NCBI RefSeq assembly: GCF_003667345.1 | Contig: NZ_RCWF01000003.1 | Coordinates: 1-64,000, forward strand | Reading direction: 5' to 3' | Origin: Poseidonibacter antarcticus | GTDB lineage: Bacteria; Campylobacterota; Campylobacteria; Campylobacterales; Arcobacteraceae | DNA: 64,000 bases | In this document: positions 33,570-41,571 of the stretch, in pieces | Position numbering within the stretch: position 1 is the stretch's first letter | Layout: the number at the start of each line of letters is the position of its first letter | Made by a program: the position numbers and the translations under genes | Notes under the pieces: model-generated | What the model was told of the DNA's origin: nothing | What the model saw: only the letters and a program-made list of their open reading frames with translations | Databases searched by the model: none

Positions 33570-34433
33570 TTACTTATGTTTTTTGTTAGAAAAATGAATA
33601 AATGCAGTAAGTGATAATAATATTACTGAAATACCAGCAATTAAATAAAAGGCATTTATCATTTTGTCATAATCGTGAAGTGCTATTTTAAATACTACAA
33701 TCAAGGCTTCAATAGATAATGCAATAATAATCGTACTTAAAAACTTTGTTAAAACTTTTGTTTCAACTTTTGAGTTTTTAGAATATGATTTGAAAAATAC
33801 TTCTTGTTCTAATATTGTTTTTGCTAAGTCAAATATCGCAATACTCAAGGTTAATGCAATAATAGGTTTAAAAATCATTTCTAAAGTTAATGTAGTTTCA
33901 AGAAAGATATAATAAACAAATTCATACAAAGAGTAACCAATAGTCATAATTGATAATAACACCATTGAAAAACCAGCAGTAATATAAAAACCTTTTGTTA
34001 CCTTATGAAAAGTTTGATTTAACTCAATAAGATTTAACTTTTCAAGTAAAATATCAAGTCTAAAATCTAAAAATATTATTTGGTCATTTTCTTTAATAGT
34101 TGCTGTAATACAAGTATTTCTAGTAGCAGAACTAATATAAGGTTTTGAAAAAGCTATATTACCTTCTTTAAATTCTAATTTTGATATTAAATGTGATCTA
34201 TTTTTACCCTTTGCTTCAGGGTCTAGTTTATTTCTATAATAGTTTGATGCTGACTGAATTTTTGTATCTTTATTTGTAAAATAAATAAGTTCCAATGAAG
34301 GGAAAACATTAAAAACTTTTTCAAAATTATCTTGTTTATGTATAAATAAATTACCTAAGTTTTTAATACTTTCTTGTATAAAAAATTCAATTTCATCTTG
34401 ATGTTCATTATAAGTTTCTATAAATTCTCTCAT
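33570..34433 (-). CDS. PDC/Cache-like sensor membrane protein of unknown function
   Basis: A 287-residue protein. The N-terminal part (about 1-135) reads like a compact PDC/Cache sensor: a long first helix, then FPSLELIYFTNKDTKIQSAS, YISSATRNTCITATI and a hydrophobic strand IIFLDFRLDILLEKL. No signal or membrane segment precedes it. Four membrane helices fill the rest (about 148-170, 180-203, 225-247 and 258-280), ending in HFSNKKHK. No kinase, GGDEF or methyl-accepting output domain is attached, so output is unknown. It stands alone between the NtrC-like gene (same strand, 288 bp away) and the divergent polyamine operon. Confidence 0.6.
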   Translation of the reverse strand: MREFIETYNEHQDEIEFFIQESIKNLGNLFIHKQDNFEKVFNVFPSLELIYFTNKDTKIQSASNYYRNKLDPEAKGKNRSHLISKLEFKEGNIAFSKPYISSATRNTCITATIKENDQIIFLDFRLDILLEKLNLIELNQTFHKVTKGFYITAGFSMVLLSIMTIGYSLYEFVYYIFLETTLTLEMIFKPIIALTLSIAIFDLAKTILEQEVFFKSYSKNSKVETKVLTKFLSTIIIALSIEALIVVFKIALHDYDKMINAFYLIAGISVILLSLTAFIHFSNKKHK

Positions 34434-34834
34434 CTTAATCCTATATATTTTTTCTTATTATACAATTTATACTAATAATTTTGTATATTAAATGAATAAA
34501 TAATATACAATGCTAAACCTTTTGTATATTATTTAATAAGTAAATATAGTACATTAATACAGATAAGCCATTAGTTCTGTAAGTGCAATTATAATAAATA
34601 TTAAATGGGCAGTTATTTCATAAAGTATAGATCAAAGATTTTTTAAACTAGAAAAAAAATTAATTTTTTAAAACTACTATCTAAATATATACCAACAATT
34701 CAATAAATCTTTATAATAAATACATAATTCTAATAAACTTTTATTAAATTGACTAAAAAATATACAATAAATTATTATAATAAATAGATAATTCTAATAA
34801 ACTTTTATTACAAATAATTTAAATAAGGTTTAAA
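34434..34834. promoter_or_regulatory. 400-bp regulatory gap upstream of the polyamine-type transporter
   Basis: Non-coding, very AT-rich, between divergent genes. TTGTATATTA appears at 34481-34490 and 34522-34531 and its reverse complement TAATATACAA at 34501-34510, spaced about 20 bp apart like successive helical-turn sites. TAATATACAA recurs at 58813-58822, upstream of the guanine deaminase gene. A 46-bp direct repeat lies closer to potA. I see no ORF or RNA gene here. Confidence 0.5.
34701..34810 (+). repeat. 46-bp direct repeat upstream of potA
   Basis: 34701-34746 and 34765-34810 match at 43 of 46 positions by eye (CAATAAAT, then TTATAATAAATA[C/G]ATAATTCTAATAAACTTTTATTA), with a 64-bp period. 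The second copy ends 24 bp before the potA start. Each copy contains TATAAT, so this may be a duplicated promoter or operator. Confidence 0.75.
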
Positions 34835-35935
34835 ATGGATTCTTCGTATGTTGTATTTGAAAATGTCAAAAAAAGTTATGATAATAAGAAACTTGTTGTA
34901 AAAGATTTTAATTTAAAAGTAAAAAAAGGTGAATTTCTAACAATGTTAGGACCATCAGGAAGTGGTAAAACAACTTGTTTAATGATGTTAGCAGGTTTTG
35001 AAAGTATAACGAGTGGAGAAATATCTTTAAATGGGGTTGCAATTAATGATATTGCTCCTCATAAAAGAAATATTGGAGTTGTTTTCCAAAACTATGCACT
35101 TTTCCCACATATGACAATTGCAGAAAATCTAGCATATCCTTTAAAAATTAGAAAAATGGATAAAGAACTAATAAAAGAAAAAGTAAATAAATCTTTGGCT
35201 TTAGTTGAATTACTAGATTTTGAAAAAAGATATCCAGGTCAATTATCAGGTGGACAAAAACAAAGAGTTGCTCTAGCTCGTGTTCTTATTTATGAACCAG
35301 AAATTATTTTGATGGATGAACCTTTAGGTGCTTTAGATAAGCAACTAAGAGAGCAAATGCAATATGAAATAAAAAAATTACATGAAGAATTAAAATTAAC
35401 AATTATTTATATCACACATGACCAAACAGAAGCTCTTACAATGTCAGATAGAATTGTAATTTTTAATGATGGAATAGCACAACAAATAGATGCACCTATG
35501 AAACTATATGAAGAACCTGCAAATTCATTTGTAGCAAACTTTATGGGTGAAAATAATCAATTTAGAGGAAAAGTTATTGGAGATGACGAAGAAGAAGAGG
35601 GAATTATTAATATTGAAACTAAATTTGGAGTTATTAAAGCTTTAAATGTAAACAATTATAAAACAGGTGATAGTACATTAGTTTCAATTAGACCTGAAAA
35701 GATTCTTTTATCTCCTGATGAAAAATTAGGAATCAAAAACAATTTTAAAGCAACAATCAAAGATATTCTTTATATAGGTGACCATATTAGATTAGTAATC
35801 AATATTGGAGCTGAAAAAAAAGATTTTGTTATTAGACATACTGTATCAATGGATGCACACGCGTATAAAAAAGGTGATCAAATTGATATTGGATGGCATA
35901 GAAAAGATTGTAGAGCATTAGATGTTAGTAAATAA
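34835..35935 (+). CDS. potA: Polyamine-type ABC transporter ATPase, PotA-like
   Basis: A 366-residue cytoplasmic ATPase for uptake of spermidine, putrescine or a related amine. Walker A GPSGSGKTT is at 39-47, the Q-loop at VVFQNYALFPHM, the signature LSGGQKQRVALARVL near 133-147 and Walker B ILMDEPLGALD. A C-terminal TOBE regulatory domain spans about 260-366. It is the first gene of an operon with binding protein, two permeases, an aminotransferase and an SDR. Length matches PotA. Substrate is inferred from family and from the aminotransferase. Confidence 0.9.
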   Translation: MDSSYVVFENVKKSYDNKKLVVKDFNLKVKKGEFLTMLGPSGSGKTTCLMMLAGFESITSGEISLNGVAINDIAPHKRNIGVVFQNYALFPHMTIAENLAYPLKIRKMDKELIKEKVNKSLALVELLDFEKRYPGQLSGGQKQRVALARVLIYEPEIILMDEPLGALDKQLREQMQYEIKKLHEELKLTIIYITHDQTEALTMSDRIVIFNDGIAQQIDAPMKLYEEPANSFVANFMGENNQFRGKVIGDDEEEEGIINIETKFGVIKALNVNNYKTGDSTLVSIRPEKILLSPDEKLGIKNNFKATIKDILYIGDHIRLVINIGAEKKDFVIRHTVSMDAHAYKKGDQIDIGWHRKDCRALDVSK

Positions 35936-36028
35936 TTTTAATAAAAAAGGAGACTCAAACTAATTTTACTTTTGTGGTAGGTGTGTATAAAATTTTACAT
36001 AAAATAAAAAATTAATTAAGGAAATAAC

Positions 36029-37057
36029 ATGAAGAAAATAGTATTAGCAGCGTCATTAGTAGCATCATTAACAGTATCGAGTTTTGCCCAAGAGACTTTA
36101 ACAGTAATTTCATTTGGTGGAGATTATGGAAAAGCACAGAAAAAACATATGATTGATCCTTTTGTTAAGCAATCAGGAGTAAAAGTTTTCTTTGATGATT
36201 ACAAAGGTGGATCAGCAGAGTTAAAAGCACAAGTATCTACAGGTCAAGTTAAATGGGATGTAATTGATATGGAATATGTTGATTTAGAAAAAGCTTGTAA
36301 TGAAAACTTATTAGAAAGAATTGATCCATCATTTTTACCAAAAGGTGACGATGGAGTTGATGCAAAAGATGACTTTTATCCAATGGCAATTAATGAATGT
36401 GCAATTGGTAATATTTTTTGGGCAACTGCATTTGCATACAATGAAAAATTCATAGGAGATGTTAAACCAACAACTATGAATGACTTATTTGATCTTAAGA
36501 AATTCCCAGGGAAAAGAGCATTAAAGAAAAGAGCTCAAATTAACTTAGAATGGGCATTAATAGCAGATGGAGTTGCAGCTAAAGATGTTTATGATGTTTT
36601 AGAAACAGATGAAGGTATTAAAAGAGCATTTGCAAAGCTTGACACTATTAAAGACTCAGTTATTTGGTTTGACTCATGGTCACAAGCACCTCAATTATTA
36701 AATGATGGTTCAGTAATTTTAGCACAAGCAGCAAATGGTAGATTAACACAGTTTACTGTTGTTTGGGATGGACAAGCATTTGATTTAGATGGTTGGGCAA
36801 TTGTTAAAGGTACTAAAAATTTAGAATTAGCTAAAAAATTCATTGCATCATCTACTTCATCTGTTCCATTATCAGGAATGAAAGATGTAAATTATGGACC
36901 AACAAGAAAATCAGGAACTAAGTTATTAACAGCTGAAGAACAAAATAAATTACCAACAGCTCACTTAGAAGAAGGGTTCAAAGTTGATAGTGGTTTTTGG
37001 TCTGATTATGGTACTGAATTAAATGAAAAATTTAATGCTTGGTTATTAAAAAAATAA
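36029..37057 (+). CDS. potD: Polyamine-type ABC transporter substrate-binding protein
   Basis: A 342-residue periplasmic binding protein with a signal peptide (about 1-20, ending SSFAQ). It belongs to the spermidine/putrescine-type cluster (ISFGGDYGKAQ near 27, KWDVIDMEYVDL near 75 and a tryptophan-rich second lobe VIWFDSWSQAPQ). The branch with VISFGGDYG is broader than true PotD and includes binding proteins for omega-amino acids. A 93-bp gap after potA may allow a separate promoter or differential expression. Ligand not certain. Confidence 0.85.
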   Translation: MKKIVLAASLVASLTVSSFAQETLTVISFGGDYGKAQKKHMIDPFVKQSGVKVFFDDYKGGSAELKAQVSTGQVKWDVIDMEYVDLEKACNENLLERIDPSFLPKGDDGVDAKDDFYPMAINECAIGNIFWATAFAYNEKFIGDVKPTTMNDLFDLKKFPGKRALKKRAQINLEWALIADGVAAKDVYDVLETDEGIKRAFAKLDTIKDSVIWFDSWSQAPQLLNDGSVILAQAANGRLTQFTVVWDGQAFDLDGWAIVKGTKNLELAKKFIASSTSSVPLSGMKDVNYGPTRKSGTKLLTAEEQNKLPTAHLEEGFKVDSGFWSDYGTELNEKFNAWLLKK

Positions 37058-37084
37058 GGCAACTTATTTGGGAGTAAATGAATA

Positions 37085-38305
37085 ATGAATGAAGATAATT
37101 CCTTTAAACAAAAAGATAGAAAAGAAAAATTAAAAGCGTTCGCCTTAGTATCGCCTTTATTATTGTTTGTCTTGGTTTTTTTTATTACGCCAATATGTAT
37201 TATCCTTATAAAAGGGGTATATAATCCAAAAATAAAAACGTTACTTCCAAATACGGTTGTTTCTATGCAAACTTATAAATATCAAAATGTGTTTCCTAAA
37301 GATGAAACAATAAAAATCCTTTTGTCAGAACTTAAAGTTTTGGCAAAAGAAAGAAATAGTGGTGTTTTATCAGAAGAGTTAAATAGGATGGTACCTGGTT
37401 TTGGAAGTGTTATTAAAAAGACTTCAAGAAAAATTAAAAAGATTGATATTGAAAATATAGAATCTTATAAAGATTTTTTACTAAATATCAGTAAAAGATG
37501 GGAAAATCCAAAATATTGGATGACAATTAAAAGAGCTAATGATGGATTTACATTATCTTATGTTTTATCTGCACTAGATTTAGAATTTAATATTGAAGGG
37601 AAGATTGTTCAAAAAGATGAATCTTTAAGAATATACCTACCTATTTTATTAAAAACATTATATATGGCATTTTTAATTACTCTAATTACTATGATCTTGG
37701 CATATCCAACATCATACTACTTAGCAAGTCTTCCAAAAAGTAAAGCAAATCTATTAATGATTTTTGTTTTATTACCATTTTGGACATCAATTTTAGTAAG
37801 AATAGTTTCTTGGATAACTCTTTTACAACAAAAAGGTGTTGCAAATGATGTAATGATGTATTTTAATATTATAAATCAACCATTAGACATGATGTTTAAT
37901 CAGTTTGCAACAATAATAACAATGACACATATTTTATTACCATTTATGGTTTTACCATTATATGGTTCTATGCGTTCTGTTGATCAAACATATATTAGAG
38001 CTTCATCATCACTTGGTGCTAATCCTTTTACTACATTTTTTAAGGTTTATTTTCCATTAACTGTCCCAGGATTAAGTGCTGGAGCAATTCTAGTATTTAT
38101 TATTTCTGTTGGTTACTATATAACTCCTGCACTAGTTGGAGGAATTGATGGACAAATGATAAGTAATATGATTGAGTTTCATATGAGAACATCAAACAAT
38201 TGGGAGTTAGCTTCTGCAATGGGTGGTATATTACTTATAATTACTATTACATTGTATTGGGTTTACGACAAATTAGTTGGTGTTAATAGTTTAAAATTAG
38301 GATAG
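37085..38305 (+). CDS. potB: Polyamine-type ABC transporter permease, PotB-like, with large periplasmic insert
   Basis: A 406-residue inner-membrane permease, longer than E. coli PotB (about 285). After TM1 (20-43) an insert of about 140 residues (44-185) precedes the usual five-helix core. The core has the EAA-like loop STFFKVYFPL-type sequence (RASSSLGANPFTTFFKVYFP, near 305-325). The insert is rich in lysine and lacks membrane segments; similar long-loop PotB proteins exist in amine transporters of other bacteria. RBS GGGAG lies 10 bp before the ATG; an ATG 7 bp upstream is in another frame and hits a stop at once. potC follows after 4 bp. Confidence 0.88.
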   Translation: MNEDNSFKQKDRKEKLKAFALVSPLLLFVLVFFITPICIILIKGVYNPKIKTLLPNTVVSMQTYKYQNVFPKDETIKILLSELKVLAKERNSGVLSEELNRMVPGFGSVIKKTSRKIKKIDIENIESYKDFLLNISKRWENPKYWMTIKRANDGFTLSYVLSALDLEFNIEGKIVQKDESLRIYLPILLKTLYMAFLITLITMILAYPTSYYLASLPKSKANLLMIFVLLPFWTSILVRIVSWITLLQQKGVANDVMMYFNIINQPLDMMFNQFATIITMTHILLPFMVLPLYGSMRSVDQTYIRASSSLGANPFTTFFKVYFPLTVPGLSAGAILVFIISVGYYITPALVGGIDGQMISNMIEFHMRTSNNWELASAMGGILLIITITLYWVYDKLVGVNSLKLG

Positions 38306-38309
38306 AAAG

Positions 38310-39149
38310 ATGATAGAAAAAATTGAAAAGCTGTTTTATAAAAATTTTTATAGATTAATTAGAACTTTCTCAATTGGAGTTTTTATATTCTTAATTCTTC
38401 CTATATTGATTTTAGTTCCTTTATCTTTTAATTCAGGTGCATTTTTTACATTTACACCTGAAATGCTAAGTTTTGATCCTGATGGATTCTCACTTAGATG
38501 GTATAAAGAATTTTTAAATAGTCCAAATTGGATGATGTCTGTTAAAAATTCATTTTTTATAGCAATTGTTAGTAGTTTTTTTGCAATTGTATTTGGTACG
38601 GTTGCAGCCATGGGATTAAATTCTGAAAAGATGCCTTTTAGAAGTTTAATAATGATTATTTTCATTTCGCCTATGATTGTACCTTTGATTATTTTAGCAG
38701 CTGGTATGTACTTCTTTTATTCTTATACAGGATTATTAAGTACATATACAGGGCTTATTATTGCACATGCAATTTTAGGTGTGCCTTTTGTTGTGATTAA
38801 TGTATTAACATCATTAAATGCATATGATAAAAATTTGACTAAAGCTTCTTATAGTTTAGGAGCAAATCCAGTATCAACATTTTTTGATATTACATTTCCA
38901 ATCATAAAACCAGGAATTATTTCAGGTGGATTATTTGCTTTTATTACTTCATTTGATGAAGTTGTAATTATAATATTTTTAGCAAGTCCAGAACAAAGAA
39001 CTATTCCTAAGCAGATGTTCTCAGGACTAAGAGAACAAATTAGTCCAACGATTTTAGCGGCTTCTTCGTTACTGTTAATACTTTCGGTTATTCTTCTGGT
39101 CAGTATTCAATACTTACAAAGAAGAAACGAAAAACTTAGAGGTTATTGA
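38310..39149 (+). CDS. potC: Polyamine-type ABC transporter permease, PotC-like
   Basis: A 279-residue permease with six membrane helices, normal for PotC. TM1 is about 17-38, the core starts at SPNWMMSVKNSFFIA, and the coupling loop is KASYSLGANPVSTFFDITFPI (about 188-208). It pairs with the PotB-like protein and PotA-like ATPase. It lies 4 bp after potB, and the aminotransferase begins 31 bp downstream. Confidence 0.9.
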   Translation: MIEKIEKLFYKNFYRLIRTFSIGVFIFLILPILILVPLSFNSGAFFTFTPEMLSFDPDGFSLRWYKEFLNSPNWMMSVKNSFFIAIVSSFFAIVFGTVAAMGLNSEKMPFRSLIMIIFISPMIVPLIILAAGMYFFYSYTGLLSTYTGLIIAHAILGVPFVVINVLTSLNAYDKNLTKASYSLGANPVSTFFDITFPIIKPGIISGGLFAFITSFDEVVIIIFLASPEQRTIPKQMFSGLREQISPTILAASSLLLILSVILLVSIQYLQRRNEKLRGY

Positions 39150-39180
39150 TATAAAATTTAAATTATAAGAGGAAAGAAAA

Positions 39181-40482
39181 ATGATAAATAGAGAAGTATT
39201 GTGGAAACCATTCACGCCAAATAGAGAGTTTAATAAAAATCCAAAAATATTCGTTGAATCAGATGGGATGTATTATACTACAGATAAAGGTCAGAAAGTT
39301 CTTGATGCAGTATCAGGACTTTGGTGTTGTAACTTAGGGAATAATTACCCTACAGTTGTTGAAGCTATAAAAGAACAAGCAGGTAAAATGTATTATTCAC
39401 CTGCTTTTCAAATTGGTAATGAATTAGAACTAGAATTAGCAAAACAATTAGTTTCAATTACACCTGAAGGTTTAAATCATGCTTTTTTTACAAATTCAGG
39501 TTCTGAATCAGTAGAAAGTGCTTTAAAAATGGCATTAGCTTATCAAAAAGCTATTGGGAATTCATCTAAAACGATGATAATTGGACGAGAACATTCTTAT
39601 CATGGTGTAAACTTTGGTGGTATTTCTGTTGGTGGTTTAGTTAATAATAAAAGACAATATAACAATTTACTAAAAGTAGCTCATATTCCTACTATTTTAG
39701 ATATTGAAAAAAATGCTTTCTCAAAAGGTATGCCAGAACATGGTCTTTATAAAGCTGAAGCATTATTAGACACTATTAATTTATATGGTGCAGAAAACAT
39801 TGCAGCACTTATTATGGAACCAATGGCAGGTTCAGCTGGAGTTCATATCCCACCAAAAGGTTATTTAGAAAGAATATCTCAAATTTGTAAAGATAATGAT
39901 ATTTTACTAATTTTTGATGAAGTAATCACAGGTTTTGGAAGATTAGGAAAAGCATTTGCATCTATTAAATTTGGAATAACTCCTGATATTATGACAACTG
40001 CAAAAGGTCTTACAAATGGTTCTGTTCCAATGGGTGCGATAGTTGCAAGTGACAAAGTTTATGATGGGATTATAAATAATAGTAAAACACCAATTGAGTT
40101 TTTCCATGGATATACATATTCAGGTCATCCAATTGCAGCAGCAGCAGGAATTGCGACTATTAAAGCTTACAAAGAAGAAAAACTATTTGAAAGAGTTGCA
40201 CTTTTAGCTGATTATTTTGAAGAAAAATTACATACAATTAAAGATGCAAAGAATGTAATTGATATTAGAAATATTGGTCTAGTTGGAGCAGTTCAATTAG
40301 CTCCAAAAGCAGGAAAAGCTGGAGTAAGAGGAAATGATGTTTTTGAAGAATGTTTCAAAAAAGGAGTTCTTGTAAGAGCAACTGGTGATACTATTGCTTT
40401 ATCTCCTGCATATATTGTTACAAAAGAACAAATTGATGAAATTGTTAATACATTAAAAGATGTAATTAATAGTATAGATTAG
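39181..40482 (+). CDS. Class III omega-aminotransferase (omega-amino acid:pyruvate type)
   Basis: A 433-residue PLP enzyme moving the terminal amino group of an omega-amino acid or diamine to pyruvate. It starts LWKPFTPNREF. The PLP phosphate loop is NSGSESVESAL (about 101-111), the EHSYHG motif follows, then DEVITGFGRLG and the Schiff-base lysine K275 (MTTAKGLTNG). FHGYTYSGHP is characteristic of the beta-alanine/omega-amino acid:pyruvate group. Co-location with an amine transporter suggests the first catabolic step for the imported substrate, releasing nitrogen as alanine. Beta-alanine, putrescine or a related amine are candidates. Confidence 0.88.
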   Translation: MINREVLWKPFTPNREFNKNPKIFVESDGMYYTTDKGQKVLDAVSGLWCCNLGNNYPTVVEAIKEQAGKMYYSPAFQIGNELELELAKQLVSITPEGLNHAFFTNSGSESVESALKMALAYQKAIGNSSKTMIIGREHSYHGVNFGGISVGGLVNNKRQYNNLLKVAHIPTILDIEKNAFSKGMPEHGLYKAEALLDTINLYGAENIAALIMEPMAGSAGVHIPPKGYLERISQICKDNDILLIFDEVITGFGRLGKAFASIKFGITPDIMTTAKGLTNGSVPMGAIVASDKVYDGIINNSKTPIEFFHGYTYSGHPIAAAAGIATIKAYKEEKLFERVALLADYFEEKLHTIKDAKNVIDIRNIGLVGAVQLAPKAGKAGVRGNDVFEECFKKGVLVRATGDTIALSPAYIVTKEQIDEIVNTLKDVINSID

Positions 40483-40520
40483 AATTATTTACAAAAGATA
40501 ATTAATAAAAAAGGATATAG

Positions 40521-41225
40521 ATGTTAAAAAGAGTATTAGTAACAGGTGGAAATAAAGGTATAGGATTAGCATTAGTAACAAGGTTTTTAGAGGCTGATTA
40601 TGACGTAGTTGTAGTTGGAAGGGATTTTTCACAATTCCCATATAAAGACAATAAAAAAGTAACTACTATTGTATATGACTTATCAAACGTAGAAGATTTA
40701 CCTCTTCTTGCTGAACAAGTTGGTGAAATTGATACACTAATAAATAATGCAGGATATATGCAGCCTAAATATTCTTATGATAATTATCCTAAAGAAGCAA
40801 AAGAAAAGATTCTGAATGTTGATCTTCATACTCCAGTTGAATTAATGACTATATTTTCAAAAGATATGAAAAAAAGAGGATATGGAAGAATCGTAAATGC
40901 TGCTTCAATAGCTGGTCAAATTGGACATCCTGATATTTGGTATGGAATTGCAAAAGCTGGTTTAATTAATGCAACAAAAATCTTTGCTAAGTTATTAGGA
41001 AGTCAAGGTATTGTAGTAAACTGTATAGCTCCAAGTCCAGTTGAAACTGATATGCAAAAAGATAATAGTGAAGAAAGAAAAGAAGAATTTAAAAAAATGG
41101 TACCATCAGGGAGATTTGCAGATGCAAGTGAAGCTGCTGAAGTTATGTTTTGGTTAGCAACTGCTTGTCCTGAATATGTAAATGGAACTACTGTAGACTT
41201 TAACAATGGTTCATATGTAAGATAG
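40521..41225 (+). CDS. Short-chain dehydrogenase/reductase
   Basis: A 234-residue classical SDR. The cofactor motif TGGNKGIGLAL is at 8-18, NNAGYM near 74-79, the catalytic serine in NAASIAGQIG, and YGIAK supplies Tyr and Lys (about 138-142). The C-terminus is complete. It is the last gene of the amine-uptake operon, 38 bp after the aminotransferase, and ends in a terminator. It probably oxidises or reduces a semialdehyde or hydroxy acid formed downstream of transamination; SDRs are too diverse to fix the substrate. Confidence 0.83.
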   Translation: MLKRVLVTGGNKGIGLALVTRFLEADYDVVVVGRDFSQFPYKDNKKVTTIVYDLSNVEDLPLLAEQVGEIDTLINNAGYMQPKYSYDNYPKEAKEKILNVDLHTPVELMTIFSKDMKKRGYGRIVNAASIAGQIGHPDIWYGIAKAGLINATKIFAKLLGSQGIVVNCIAPSPVETDMQKDNSEERKEEFKKMVPSGRFADASEAAEVMFWLATACPEYVNGTTVDFNNGSYVR

Positions 41226-41240
41226 GGATTCCCTATCTTA
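41218..41240 (+). terminator. Hairpin at the end of the amine-uptake operon
   Basis: TAAGATAGGGA (41218-41228) pairs with TCCCTATCTTA (41230-41240), 11 bp with a minimal loop; the SDR stop lies inside the left arm. Convergent with nirD, so it may serve both sides. Confidence 0.65.
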
Positions 41241-41262
41241 TTAAATTAAAGTTTCTTTTATT

Positions 41263-41571
41263 TTAAAGATTAATATAAAAAATATCATCCTCAATTTTAC
41301 TCTCATAAGTATTAGTACATCCATTATCATTACCTAAAGCTTTTCCACTTTTTAGGTCTATATCCCAGTTATGCATTGGACATGTTACCACATGGTCATG
41401 AACTAAACCTTCACTTAGTTTCCCTTGCTTGTGAGGGCATTGATTATTTATTGCGAAAATTGAACCATCTCTTGTTTTGAATACTGCAATTTCTAGTTCA
41501 CCATATTGTATTACTCTTGAACCCATTTCTGGTATATTTTCAGTTTGAGTGATTTTAATCCATTTTGACAT
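41263..41571 (-). CDS. nirD: Nitrite reductase (NADH) small subunit, Rieske type
   Basis: Small subunit of cytoplasmic NADH-dependent nitrite reductase. The 102-residue Rieske-fold protein keeps all four [2Fe-2S] ligands: CPH near 45-47 and CPMH near 64-67. In enteric NirD these ligands are lost, so this protein belongs to the cluster-bearing group found in assimilatory enzymes. It starts one base inside the nirB stop (TAATG), second in a two-gene operon. Confidence 0.92.
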   Translation of the reverse strand: MSKWIKITQTENIPEMGSRVIQYGELEIAVFKTRDGSIFAINNQCPHKQGKLSEGLVHDHVVTCPMHNWDIDLKSGKALGNDNGCTNTYESKIEDDIFYINL

